A stretch of DNA of 64,000 nt from Aliiroseovarius sp. S1339 (GTDB lineage Bacteria > Pseudomonadota > Alphaproteobacteria > Rhodobacterales > Rhodobacteraceae). Below are positions 34,373 through 42,718 of the stretch, one piece after another; the first letter of the stretch is position 1, and every line of letters starts with the position of its first letter. The stretch spans positions 186,001 through 250,000 of the forward strand of contig NZ_JALPQG010000005.1 in NCBI RefSeq assembly GCF_023195695.1, written 5' to 3'. The position numbers were made by a program, and so were the translations under genes. The notes below the pieces were generated by a model that did no database searches, had not been told where the DNA came from, and was given only the letters and a program-made list of their open reading frames with translations.

Positions 34373-35395
34373 TCAGGACTTGGGTTCAGACTTGCCGTCA
34401 TAGCGGCCCTGCCATTCCTTAAGGATCGCAGCCCGGTTGTTTGCAGCAAATTCGAAGTCATTGTCGATCATTGCATCCAGAAGACCTTCGGGGAAGTGTT
34501 CGACCGGTTGCGCAACGCCCGGATAGGCGACGACAGCATAGCCGGTGTTATACATCACGTTGGCTTCTTTGGTGACTGTGAAGTCGACCAGAGTTTGCGC
34601 CGCTTCCAGATTGGCCGTGCCCGCGACGATAGCCGTGGCTTCCATATCCCAACCGACGCCTTCAGACGGCACGATGATTTCCAACGGAGCGCCCGCAGCT
34701 TTTGACTTGGCCCCACGGAATGCAAACGAGATACCGATCGGAATTTCGCCTGAAGCAGCCAGCTTGCAGGGTTTCGAGCCGGAATGCGTATAGCGCGCTA
34801 TGTTTTCGTGCAGCGCGTCCATATATTCCCATCCGCCTTCTTCACCGAACAGTTGCAGCCAGCTGGAAACGTCAAGGAACCCAGTGCCGGACGAATTTGG
34901 GTTCGGCATGATAAGGTGACCCGCATACATCGGATCAGTCAGGTCCTTCCACGACGTGGGCGGCGTCAGCCCGGCTTTCTCAGCCTCGACAGTGTTGTAG
35001 CAGACCGCCGCGACCCAAGCGTCCATCCCAACCCATGCCGGTGGGGTGTCGCCATCCACAAATTTCGGATCAAGGTTTTCGACCCCTGCTGGCGCGTATG
35101 GTTCCAACATGCCTTCGGATTTCAGAAGCAAAAGCGACGTTGCCGCCAGCCCCCAGACAACATCTGCCTGTGGGTTGTCGCGTTCGGCAAGCAGCTTTGC
35201 GGTGATGATCCCGGTAGAATCGCGCACCCAGTTGATCTTGATGTCCGGGTGGCTTTGGTTAAACGTTTCGGCGTAACGGGCCAAATCCTCGGCTTCGACC
35301 GCTGTGTAGACGGTCAGTTCAGTTTCGGCGAAGGCAGCGGTGGCAAATGCGACGCCCGCCAAAAAGGTCGTTAACCTTTTCGCTGTGTGTTTCAT
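34373..35395 (-). CDS. Aminoethylphosphonate-binding periplasmic protein
   Basis: 340-aa binding protein of the iron/phosphonate class (type 2 periplasmic fold) with a signal peptide cleaved after about residue 23 (MKHTAKRLTTFLAGVAFATAAFA). The mature part begins ETELTVYTAVEAEDLARYAETF and contains VRDSTGIITAKLLAERDNPQADVVWG, as in PhnS2/AepX-type proteins. A GAGGAG site precedes the ATG by 6 bases; upstream in-frame codons to 35485 lack signal character. It is the first gene of the transporter unit. The ligand is inferred from the catabolic genes nearby. Confidence 0.85.
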   Translation of the reverse strand: MKHTAKRLTTFLAGVAFATAAFAETELTVYTAVEAEDLARYAETFNQSHPDIKINWVRDSTGIITAKLLAERDNPQADVVWGLAATSLLLLKSEGMLEPYAPAGVENLDPKFVDGDTPPAWVGMDAWVAAVCYNTVEAEKAGLTPPTSWKDLTDPMYAGHLIMPNPNSSGTGFLDVSSWLQLFGEEGGWEYMDALHENIARYTHSGSKPCKLAASGEIPIGISFAFRGAKSKAAGAPLEIIVPSEGVGWDMEATAIVAGTANLEAAQTLVDFTVTKEANVMYNTGYAVVAYPGVAQPVEHFPEGLLDAMIDNDFEFAANNRAAILKEWQGRYDGKSEPKS

Positions 35396-35658
35396 AGTCA
35401 TCTCCTCTGTTGATCTTTTGTTGTTGCTGGCGGGATCGATCATCTTCCACACCATCTGTTTCGAGCCAGTTTGGCAGGTTCTCACGACAAGAAAAATCGA
35501 TTATACCTACTATTTGATCGGCTCACCTTATACTGACATCACCATTCAAGACCTGCGCGTGATACGCCCGCGCGTGTTCGTTTTTTTTTGCAACGCAGAT
35601 CTTGGCCGAACTTGATCAACGTTTTGCGACACCTTGATGCCTTCCCATAGTTCGCGCG
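35396..35658 (-). promoter_or_regulatory. Upstream region of the phosphonate transporter unit
   Basis: 263 bases without a gene. A TATAAT-like -10 box for leftward transcription lies at 35500-35505, about 105 bases before the binding-protein start, without a clear -35 box, so an activator may be needed. A run of nine T residues (35581-35589) also lies here. No gene or repeat was seen in the remainder. Confidence 0.35.
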
Positions 35659-37338
35659 TCAGTTGGACACCTCTTCAGGGTCCAGGTCTTCGATCAGGCG
35701 CGTCTCTAACAGTTGCCCGTTGCGATACAAGATCGGATAGGCAATCGCGGCGATATGATTGTTAATGTCCCGCAGGGCGCGCAATGTCTCAAGGTGGATG
35801 TCGCTGGTTTCAAAGCTTTCGGCGCGACCGTCTTGCAGGCGGGCAAGATGGTATTTGCGACTTTTGCGTTCCGCCCGTTTAAAGTCAGCTTTCTCGACCA
35901 CCAGCAAACGCGCGCTTTCCAGATCGTCAGACACCAACACATTGCTGGCCAGATGAAAATTTGCGCAGACGGCTTCGTACATCCGCACAAGTTCGGCCCA
36001 GCCTTCTTCCGAGAACCGCAGGCGACCATCCAGTTTTTCCTTCGCAACCGACGTGAGTTTGATTGCGATGACATCCCCTGCAGCTTCCAGGCGAATGGCA
36101 TATTCCATCAAACCCCGAACGACTTTGGTGTCCGCTTTGGGATAGGCATCCTGCGGCATGCTGGCGACATAGGACCGGATACCCGACAGTGCATCATTCA
36201 CATTATCATCCTGCGCACGCGTCGCCCGCAAAACAGAATTATCTGTCGCCTCGTAAATTCGTGGCAGGGTCCGAAACATATGTTCTACCAGCCCAATCAT
36301 GCGCAAGAGCTCGCGTTTCAGGCTGGCAATCGCCTGCTGCGGCGTATCAAGCGCTGCGGGGTCCAGCGCACTGCCTGGCACGTCACCACCAACCAGTTGT
36401 CCGCTCGTATCACTCGGGAACATGACCGAAATCGGCCGCTCCAGCAGACTGCAAAATGGCAATGCCAATAACAGAAGGGACAGGTTGAACCCAATATGCG
36501 CGTAGATCAGCGATTGACCGGGGCTGACCAAAAGCAAGTGTTCTGGGTCGGCCAAAAGATTGATGACCAACAATGCAATCAATGACCAGCTGCCGCGTAA
36601 CATCAGGTTTGCAAAGGGTATGCGCCGCGCCACCGTTGACATCCCCCGGGTTAGCCAGATCGGAATGAAGGCGCTTCCGAGGTTTGCGCCAAGCAACAAA
36701 GACAGCGCGGCTGCGAACGGTATCGCGCCGATCTGAACCAACGTCACGCACATCAAAATGGCCGCAACACTGGAATGCATCACGAATGCCAAGGCGGCAC
36801 CAACAATGAAGGCCGTCAGGAAGTCGCGGGCCAGATAGTCCGCTACCGCAGGCAGAAACGAGCTGTCGCGGATTGGGGCAACGGCCTCTCGCAAAAACTG
36901 AAGCGAGATGAGGATGAAGGCCACGCCCATCAGGATGCGTCCTAATTGGCGACCTCGTTTGTCTTCAACTTTCACAAACAGCCAGCCGCCAACCGCCAGC
37001 AGCAACGGCACCAGCCAATCCAATTTGAATGACAGAACCTGAATGATCAGCGCTGATCCCAGATCGCCCCCCAAAACGATTGCCAAACCTGTCGGAAACG
37101 CCAGATAGCCGCTGGCTGCAAATCCGGCCGTCAAGATCGCCACCGCCGCCGAGCTTTGCAAAACAATCGCAAGCGAGACGCCGGTCGCACTTGCACCAAT
37201 TAGGCTGTGGCTGCCGGTTAACACCCGCTGGAACGATGCGCCAAAGCTGCGCTCGATCCCGGTGCGGACCATCCGCACGGCAAACAATAACAGCATGGTC
37301 GCACCAGCAAGGCTGATAAAGAAACTGATAATTGCCAT
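35659..37338 (-). CDS. Na+/Pi cotransporter with PhoU-like C-terminal domain
   Basis: 559-aa protein of the NptA / Na-Pi II family. The two inverted repeats with their QSSA-like motifs are visible (IVLQSSAAVAILTAG near residue 60 and AFVMHSSVAAILMCV near 185), and about eight hydrophobic helices fill residues 1-310. Residues 330-550 form a soluble helical part like PhoU. It starts two bases after the phosphatase stop, in one operon with it and DeoR. Bacterial members can import or export phosphate; near a phosphonate pathway that releases phosphate, disposal of excess is plausible but inferred. Confidence 0.88.
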   Translation of the reverse strand: MAIISFFISLAGATMLLLFAVRMVRTGIERSFGASFQRVLTGSHSLIGASATGVSLAIVLQSSAAVAILTAGFAASGYLAFPTGLAIVLGGDLGSALIIQVLSFKLDWLVPLLLAVGGWLFVKVEDKRGRQLGRILMGVAFILISLQFLREAVAPIRDSSFLPAVADYLARDFLTAFIVGAALAFVMHSSVAAILMCVTLVQIGAIPFAAALSLLLGANLGSAFIPIWLTRGMSTVARRIPFANLMLRGSWSLIALLVINLLADPEHLLLVSPGQSLIYAHIGFNLSLLLLALPFCSLLERPISVMFPSDTSGQLVGGDVPGSALDPAALDTPQQAIASLKRELLRMIGLVEHMFRTLPRIYEATDNSVLRATRAQDDNVNDALSGIRSYVASMPQDAYPKADTKVVRGLMEYAIRLEAAGDVIAIKLTSVAKEKLDGRLRFSEEGWAELVRMYEAVCANFHLASNVLVSDDLESARLLVVEKADFKRAERKSRKYHLARLQDGRAESFETSDIHLETLRALRDINNHIAAIAYPILYRNGQLLETRLIEDLDPEEVSN

Positions 37339-37339
37339 G

Positions 37340-38119
37340 CTAGGAACCTACCACGTTCAAAAGGTCGGCGTGCAATTCTGCCGTCGCCGCAGTCACGACA
37401 CCCGACGTGCCCGAAGCCAGTGTCAATGCGCAACCGTTCCAGTCGGTGATGATGCCCCCTGCGGCCTCGATTATCGGCACCAATGGCAGATAGTCGTAGG
37501 GTTGCAGATCGTCATCCACAACCGCATCGACATGTCCCATGGCGACCAGCGCGTGCGGGTAACAATCATATCCAAACCGCCGCGTCTGCCCTGCCGACAT
37601 AAGGCGACTGAAGACCTCGGGGTATCGCATGAAAATCTTTTCGCCTTCATTCACAAAAAGAATGGCGTGATCCAGCGCGGTTTGTGACGAGACGCTGATC
37701 TTCTCTCCGTTCAGCGTCGCATCACCGCCCCGCTCGCCAATCACCGTCTCGTTCAATGCTGGCATGCCAATAACACCGATATTGGGCGTGCCCTTGTGAA
37801 GTCGCGCCAATAGAAATCCGAACAGTGGGTGACCTGATAGGAAGGACCGGGTGCCATCAATTGGATCGATGCTCCACACATGGTCGCGGGAAAGATCTGA
37901 TTGACCAAATTCCTCGCCCAGTATGCCGTCTTGCGGAAAATGGCTTTTCAGATAGGCACGCACCTGCAACTCGACACCACGATCCGCCTGAGTGACGGGG
38001 CTTTCATCGTCCTTCAGCTCAACCTCCAGCAGGTTACGGAAATAGCCCAGCGCAGCCTGACCGGCCAGATTGGCGATCTGTTCAGCATGGGCCATCATTG
38101 TATCGTTGCCCATCAGCAT
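37340..38119 (-). CDS. Inositol-monophosphatase-family phosphatase (HisN-like)
   Basis: 259-aa Mg-dependent phosphomonoesterase of the inositol monophosphatase fold. The metal motifs are GEEFG (the Glu), WSIDPIDGTRSFLSG (DPxDGT) and the late PYDYLPLVPIIEAAGG with the third Asp. Length and DPIDGTRSF wording resemble HisN-type histidinol phosphatases and other broad enzymes of this group. The ATG at 38119 has GAGG 7 bases before it; an in-frame ATG at 38113 shares a TGATG junction with the regulator stop. The substrate is not known; regulation by DeoR points to a sugar or polyol phosphate. Confidence 0.85.
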   Translation of the reverse strand: MLMGNDTMMAHAEQIANLAGQAALGYFRNLLEVELKDDESPVTQADRGVELQVRAYLKSHFPQDGILGEEFGQSDLSRDHVWSIDPIDGTRSFLSGHPLFGFLLARLHKGTPNIGVIGMPALNETVIGERGGDATLNGEKISVSSQTALDHAILFVNEGEKIFMRYPEVFSRLMSAGQTRRFGYDCYPHALVAMGHVDAVVDDDLQPYDYLPLVPIIEAAGGIITDWNGCALTLASGTSGVVTAATAELHADLLNVVGS

Positions 38120-38925
38120 TCCAAGACCTCTTCTTGTACAGCCGTTATGGCAACGCCCCATAGCTCCATTTGGCGCGCGAGTGTGTTGTCCGGCATCTGG
38201 TCCACAACCATTCGATCTATCTTTTCGGGCAAGAAGCTTTGATGAGGCGCCTTCGTGCCAAACTTGTGATGGGTCATTGCCACAACGGCCGTCTCCGAAC
38301 AGTCAATCACCACCGACGCCAAATCTGCTTCGGCTCTGTTCAGGTAAAGGAAGCCATATTTGGGGTGCAGCGCATCGGCGCTTAGTACAGCCAGATCATA
38401 ACAAAAGTTCCGCGCCTGTTGTTCGGCGACATGGCCAAACGCGCCAAGTTCGTCGGCGTGCATTTCGCCGCCCAGCAGATAGACGCGATTTCCATTATGC
38501 CCCACCAATGTCTGCGCGACCTGCACCGAATTGGTTGTGACCGATAGCTTGCCGCGGGCACGCAGTTCTTCGGCCACAAATGCGGTGGTGCTGCCCACGT
38601 CCAGAAACAGGGTCATTCCGTCATCGACATTGTGCAACAAGGTCTTGGCCACTGCACGCTTTTCGCGGGCATGTTGTTCAATCCGCTTGAAAAAACTGGG
38701 ATCGCTTTGCGTGCCAACAAGGTAAGCACCACCGTGAACCCGCGCGACAGCACCGGATTTGGAAAGCGCTTTGATGGTTCGGCGCACCGTTTCTTCCGAG
38801 ACGCTTAGCGCGCCAGCAAGATCAGAATTTTTGGCAAACCCCCCAACCCTGCGGATTGCATCCAGCAATTCCAGCTCGCGGTAAGAATGTTTGGTGTCTT
38901 CTGCCACAGCACGCTCCAAAACCAC
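38113..38925 (-). CDS. DeoR/GlpR-family regulator
   Basis: 270-aa transcriptional regulator: an N-terminal HTH (ELELLDAIRRVGGFAKNSDLAGALSVSEETVRRTIKALSKSGAVARVHGGAYL) and a C-terminal sugar-phosphate sensor domain of the DeoR type (LDVGSTTAFVAEELRAR with the GST loop). It heads a three-gene operon with the phosphatase and Na/Pi transporter genes. The region upstream of it carries inverted repeats that may be its operator. The effector is probably a phosphorylated sugar or polyol. Confidence 0.9.
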   Translation of the reverse strand: MVLERAVAEDTKHSYRELELLDAIRRVGGFAKNSDLAGALSVSEETVRRTIKALSKSGAVARVHGGAYLVGTQSDPSFFKRIEQHAREKRAVAKTLLHNVDDGMTLFLDVGSTTAFVAEELRARGKLSVTTNSVQVAQTLVGHNGNRVYLLGGEMHADELGAFGHVAEQQARNFCYDLAVLSADALHPKYGFLYLNRAEADLASVVIDCSETAVVAMTHHKFGTKAPHQSFLPEKIDRMVVDQMPDNTLARQMELWGVAITAVQEEVLEC

Positions 38926-38945
38926 ACAGTTATGGCCTGTTTAAG

Positions 38946-38961
38946 TGTGGCTAATACCACA
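38946..38961. promoter_or_regulatory. Candidate DeoR operator (inverted repeat)
   Basis: TGTGG (38946-38950) and CCACA (38957-38961) with a 6-base spacer form a palindrome 20 bases before the DeoR start. Further CCACAC and TTGTGG copies flank it at about 38922-38927 and 38975-38980, so several half-sites are clustered as expected for an autoregulated DeoR protein. Position and repetition are observed; binding is inferred. Confidence 0.45.
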
Positions 38962-39111
38962 TTTACACACAGATTTGTGGATTTTTGACCGAATTTAGGC
39001 AGATTACAAGTTCAAACTGACAATCTGCACCATAACGCCCACGAAGGCGCAGTGCGTTTACGATACCCGCGAACACCGTTGGATTACTGTTCCGTCACAC
39101 GACTTGGCGAC

Positions 39112-40215
39112 TTAACGCACCACGAAATCTGCATGAAGTGCGCCCGCCGCTTTGATGCTTTTCAAAATGTCGATCATGTCTCGCGGCGCGACGCCCAGCG
39201 CGTTCAGGCCAGCAATAACATCGGATAGCGAGGTGCCGCCGTCGACTTCTGCCAAACCGATACCCGGCTCTTCTTCAATCGACGCGGTAGTCCGCGGGAT
39301 CAGAATCGGCTCGCCGTTAGAAAAGGGGTTCGGCTGCACGACAATCGGGTCTTCTTGTATCCTGAGCGTCAGATTACCCTGCGAAACTGCCACACGGCTG
39401 ATCCGTACATCCGACCCCATCACGATGGTCCCTGATCGCTGGTCAACGACAACTTTGGCTTTGCGCTCCGGCTCCACTCCCAGATTTTCTATTGCGCCGA
39501 TGGCATGTGCTGGTGAAATCGCCTGCGTCGCGCTGATATCGACGACGACCGTGCCGCTATCCAGCATTCGTGAAACCAAACGGCCATATTTGCCGTTGAT
39601 TGCACGCTCAATGCGTTCGGCGGTCGTAAAATCTGGCGTTCGCAACGCCAATCGGATTGATTTCAGTTTGGTGAAGTCAAAATCGATCTCACGCTCGACC
39701 CGCGCGCCATTTGGTATGACGCCGCTTGTCGGCACGCCCTTCGTAACATTGCCCCCATCGCCCTCTGCCGAGGCACCGCCCGCGATGACCGTGCCTTGGC
39801 CGACAGCATAAATTTCACCGTCCGCCGCGTTGAGCGGTGTCATGATCAGCGTTCCCCCAAGCAGGCTTTTGGCATCGCCGATGGCCGAAACCGTCACGTC
39901 AATCCGGGATCCGGCGCGAGCAAACGGTGGTAACGCAGACGTCACGAAAACAGCCGCGACATTTTTCGGGCGAAACTGTTCGCCCGTGATGTTCACGCCA
40001 AGCCGCTCTAGAATATTCGACATAATATCTTCGGTGAACGGCGCATTTCGGATCCCATCCCCAGTGCCGTTCAGGCCAACCACCAGACCATAGCCCACCA
40101 GATCATTTCCCCGCACGCCATCAAATTCGACAAGGTCCTTGATACGCACCGAATTGGCATGCGCTGCAGGTGGCGAAAGCAATAGTGCGAGCATGAAAAC
40201 TAGAAGTCGGGTCAT
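39112..40215 (-). CDS. flgI: Flagellar P-ring protein
   Basis: 367-aa periplasmic protein of the basal-body P-ring in the peptidoglycan layer. Signal peptide 1-20 (MTRLLVFMLALLLSPPAAHA), then the family start VRIKDLVEFDGVRGNDLVGYGLVVGLNGTGDG and the C-terminal GTSLSDVIAGLNALGVAPRDMIDILKSIKAAGALHADFVVR, complete. Its ATG overlaps the FlgL stop by four bases. It ends the motB-flgE-flgK-flgL-flgI block. Confidence 0.96.
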   Translation of the reverse strand: MTRLLVFMLALLLSPPAAHANSVRIKDLVEFDGVRGNDLVGYGLVVGLNGTGDGIRNAPFTEDIMSNILERLGVNITGEQFRPKNVAAVFVTSALPPFARAGSRIDVTVSAIGDAKSLLGGTLIMTPLNAADGEIYAVGQGTVIAGGASAEGDGGNVTKGVPTSGVIPNGARVEREIDFDFTKLKSIRLALRTPDFTTAERIERAINGKYGRLVSRMLDSGTVVVDISATQAISPAHAIGAIENLGVEPERKAKVVVDQRSGTIVMGSDVRISRVAVSQGNLTLRIQEDPIVVQPNPFSNGEPILIPRTTASIEEEPGIGLAEVDGGTSLSDVIAGLNALGVAPRDMIDILKSIKAAGALHADFVVR

Positions 40216-41222
40216 CGCATATAATCCGTGAAATTCAAGTTTGATAGCCTCGCGGTCACCGTGTAAAGGCTTTCCATCTGACCATAGAGCGATTGCAACG
40301 CGGTCGCTGTTTCATATGGGTCCGCCGCCGTTAGTTGGTTGTATGACAGTTCCAGCGCCGATTTTTCCGCCGCGTTTCTGACCGAGGCCGTCTCGATCCG
40401 CGCCTCAATGCCACCCACCCGGGCACGCAGCAAAGTCAGTTGATCGTCAGCCGCGCGCAATTCATTCGACGATTGCGTCACTAACTGTTTTTGGGCGGGC
40501 GCGTTCCCCGCCAGGGCCCCTTCGGCGATGACGGCGGACTTGGCCAGCGCGCTTAACAGGTCACGGATTTCTGAGTCACTTGCTTTGATCGGTTGCAATG
40601 CCGTTTCGCCGTCGCGCAACCGGAATGGACCCAGTTCTTCGCTCGCGCCCAAATATCCCGTTGTTTCAAACCCACCGCCCGAAGCCTTGAACCAATCGTC
40701 GATCTGAGAGGACACGCCTGCGGCCGTGGTCTCTGCGGAAATCGCGGCCATCAGGTCGGACATGATTGAATTTGCATCGGCCAAGGCCGGGCCATCCGTC
40801 GCCGCCCCGGCAAAAAGCGTTCGATCACCAAGGTTGGTGTTTAGACTGGAAATAACAGAAGAGAATTTTTCCCGCGCGTCAACGGCTGTTGATTGGATCA
40901 ACCCTACATTTTGCGAGCTGATCGCGCTTAACAAACCGCCGGATAGCGCTTGCGCTTGCTCTTGGATATTGCCCAGAACGGTTTGGCTGCCGCTGACCAA
41001 AATTGCTGCTTCAGCCGTGCTTTCGGCGTGTGCGACCAACAGTTTGAGGCTATGTTCGATCCCGGCGACTGGGCCAAAGTCACCCGCCACATGGGTCGCT
41101 ACATCCGCTTTGCGCCCGGTCGAAAGCTCCAGCCCCAAGCGCGTCATGTCGTGTTTGAGCCGTGCGGACAGGTGGCGCGTTTGAAACGTGCTGGCGAGGT
41201 CACCGTAGGTCGCAAATGACAT
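40212..41222 (-). CDS. flgL: Flagellar hook-associated protein FlgL
   Basis: 336-aa flagellin-like protein that joins hook and filament. The N-terminus (TRHLSARLKHDMTRLGLELSTGRKADVA) and the C-terminus (ALQSLYGQMESLYTVTARLSNLNFTDYMR) have the paired coiled-coil pattern of the FlgL/flagellin fold. AGGAG lies 7 bases before the ATG. It follows FlgK after ten bases and overlaps FlgI. Confidence 0.9.
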   Translation of the reverse strand: MSFATYGDLASTFQTRHLSARLKHDMTRLGLELSTGRKADVATHVAGDFGPVAGIEHSLKLLVAHAESTAEAAILVSGSQTVLGNIQEQAQALSGGLLSAISSQNVGLIQSTAVDAREKFSSVISSLNTNLGDRTLFAGAATDGPALADANSIMSDLMAAISAETTAAGVSSQIDDWFKASGGGFETTGYLGASEELGPFRLRDGETALQPIKASDSEIRDLLSALAKSAVIAEGALAGNAPAQKQLVTQSSNELRAADDQLTLLRARVGGIEARIETASVRNAAEKSALELSYNQLTAADPYETATALQSLYGQMESLYTVTARLSNLNFTDYMR

Positions 41223-41232
41223 GTTTCATCTC

Positions 41233-42690
41233 CTAGATGGCGAGGATTGTCTGGATCATTTCGTCTGCAGTCGAAATGACGCGCGCGTTGGCGGCATAGG
41301 CCTGTTCGATTTGCATAAGTTTTTGCATCTCGGCATCTGTATCGACACCCTTCGACAGCTCCATCTGGCGCAGGGTTTGATGCTGGGCCGTGGCAAATCC
41401 CAGCCGTGTTTCGGATTGCAACTTGTCAGAACTGACAAGCGACAGTAGGTCCGAGGCCAGTCCCGCAGATGCGCGCGCCACTCCGGAAAAACCGCCCGAT
41501 ACGGGAACGCGTGCGGCGCCCAGCGCGTCTGCCAATTTATTCAGCAACGAGGCGTTCCCGACGTTCCCTTGCGAAGCGGCTCCAAGCCCGTCGCGCAACC
41601 GCCAAAGCGCGCCGCCCTGAACGGGGTCCACAGCGGCGTTGATCGCCAGTCGGCTCGACAAGGCGATTTCGTCAGTTGCAACGAAAGCCGCGCCGCCATC
41701 AGTAAACATGCCTGGACCACCCGGCGCGCGGGTCGGGTCCAGGGCTGGGTCTTGGAATCTTTCAACGAGATCGCGCGCAAAGCCGTCAATGCGTTGCTGC
41801 GCGGTCACAGCTACGCTGTCTCGCACTTCAAATTGGCCAGCCAGCGATCCGCCGGCGATAAGGCTACGACCACCGCCGACATCAACTGGCAGGCCGTTGA
41901 TGGTCAGTCCCGACAGAGCGCCGCCAGCAAGCGTCATTTCCGGCACGACGGTGTTGACGGAAGTGAAGCCAAGTTGGGCCGGCTTGCCGTCAAGCAGAAG
42001 CGTCCCTCCGGTTGTGATCAGGGCGATCATGCCATTTTCGCGCGGCAGCTGTTTCAGCGGCACAATCGGGGAAAGCTCGTCAATTTTCATTTGACGTAAA
42101 TCCATCAAACCTGATGGATCAACGCCCCGCGACCGTGCCTCTTGTATTTTGACGTTGATCGATCGAACATCTTCGAGCCCCGCATTTAAAGCTGCGACCT
42201 GCCGTGCAATCGCGTGATCCGCATCAAGCCGTACTTTCTGAATATGATCTGACGTGCCCTTTAGGTGCCCAGTGAGGTTTTCGGCTGCGTTCAACACAGC
42301 CGACAGGCGGGCGTCACTTTCCGGCCGCGCAGCAGCTTCGATCAACGCAGCCTCGAACTGGGCCATGTGGCCAGACAACGACCCCGGCTGGTCAGGTGTG
42401 CCAATCACCTGCATGAGACCCTCAAGGAATTGCTCTTGTGCACCGTGATAGCCGATGGCGGCATCCGCCAAACGCCGATCACCAATCAGAACCTCATCTA
42501 CCTGCCGCCGAACGCCGTCTATGCGCACACCTGACCCGGATCCGCCCAGTGTTCGGGACGACAGCTCTAACGATCGGGCACCGTAGCCTTCGGTCATCGC
42601 ATTGGCGACATTGGACGAGACCAGCTCGGCCGCGCGTGACGATGCGGTGAGCCCCGAAAGGGCGTTAGAGAAAGCTCCTGCAATGCTCAT
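41233..42690 (-). CDS. flgK: Flagellar hook-associated protein FlgK
   Basis: 485-aa first hook-filament junction protein. It begins MSIAGAFSNALSGLTASSRAAELVSSNVANAMTEGYGARSLELSS, the rod/hook N-terminal motif with the ANAMTEGY variant of ANxxTxGY, and ends QIEQAYAANARVISTADEMIQTILAI, the common C-terminal helix. It is followed by FlgL. The length is typical for alphaproteobacterial FlgK. Confidence 0.92.
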   Translation of the reverse strand: MSIAGAFSNALSGLTASSRAAELVSSNVANAMTEGYGARSLELSSRTLGGSGSGVRIDGVRRQVDEVLIGDRRLADAAIGYHGAQEQFLEGLMQVIGTPDQPGSLSGHMAQFEAALIEAAARPESDARLSAVLNAAENLTGHLKGTSDHIQKVRLDADHAIARQVAALNAGLEDVRSINVKIQEARSRGVDPSGLMDLRQMKIDELSPIVPLKQLPRENGMIALITTGGTLLLDGKPAQLGFTSVNTVVPEMTLAGGALSGLTINGLPVDVGGGRSLIAGGSLAGQFEVRDSVAVTAQQRIDGFARDLVERFQDPALDPTRAPGGPGMFTDGGAAFVATDEIALSSRLAINAAVDPVQGGALWRLRDGLGAASQGNVGNASLLNKLADALGAARVPVSGGFSGVARASAGLASDLLSLVSSDKLQSETRLGFATAQHQTLRQMELSKGVDTDAEMQKLMQIEQAYAANARVISTADEMIQTILAI

Positions 42691-42718
42691 GGATCAGACC
42701 TTGGCTTCCTGTCCGTTG

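Noticed and set aside
35581-35589. Run of nine T residues as a possible terminator
   Set aside because: No plus-strand gene ends upstream and the GC-rich stem before it is short and separated by seven bases; it is the wrong strand for the Na/Pi gene.
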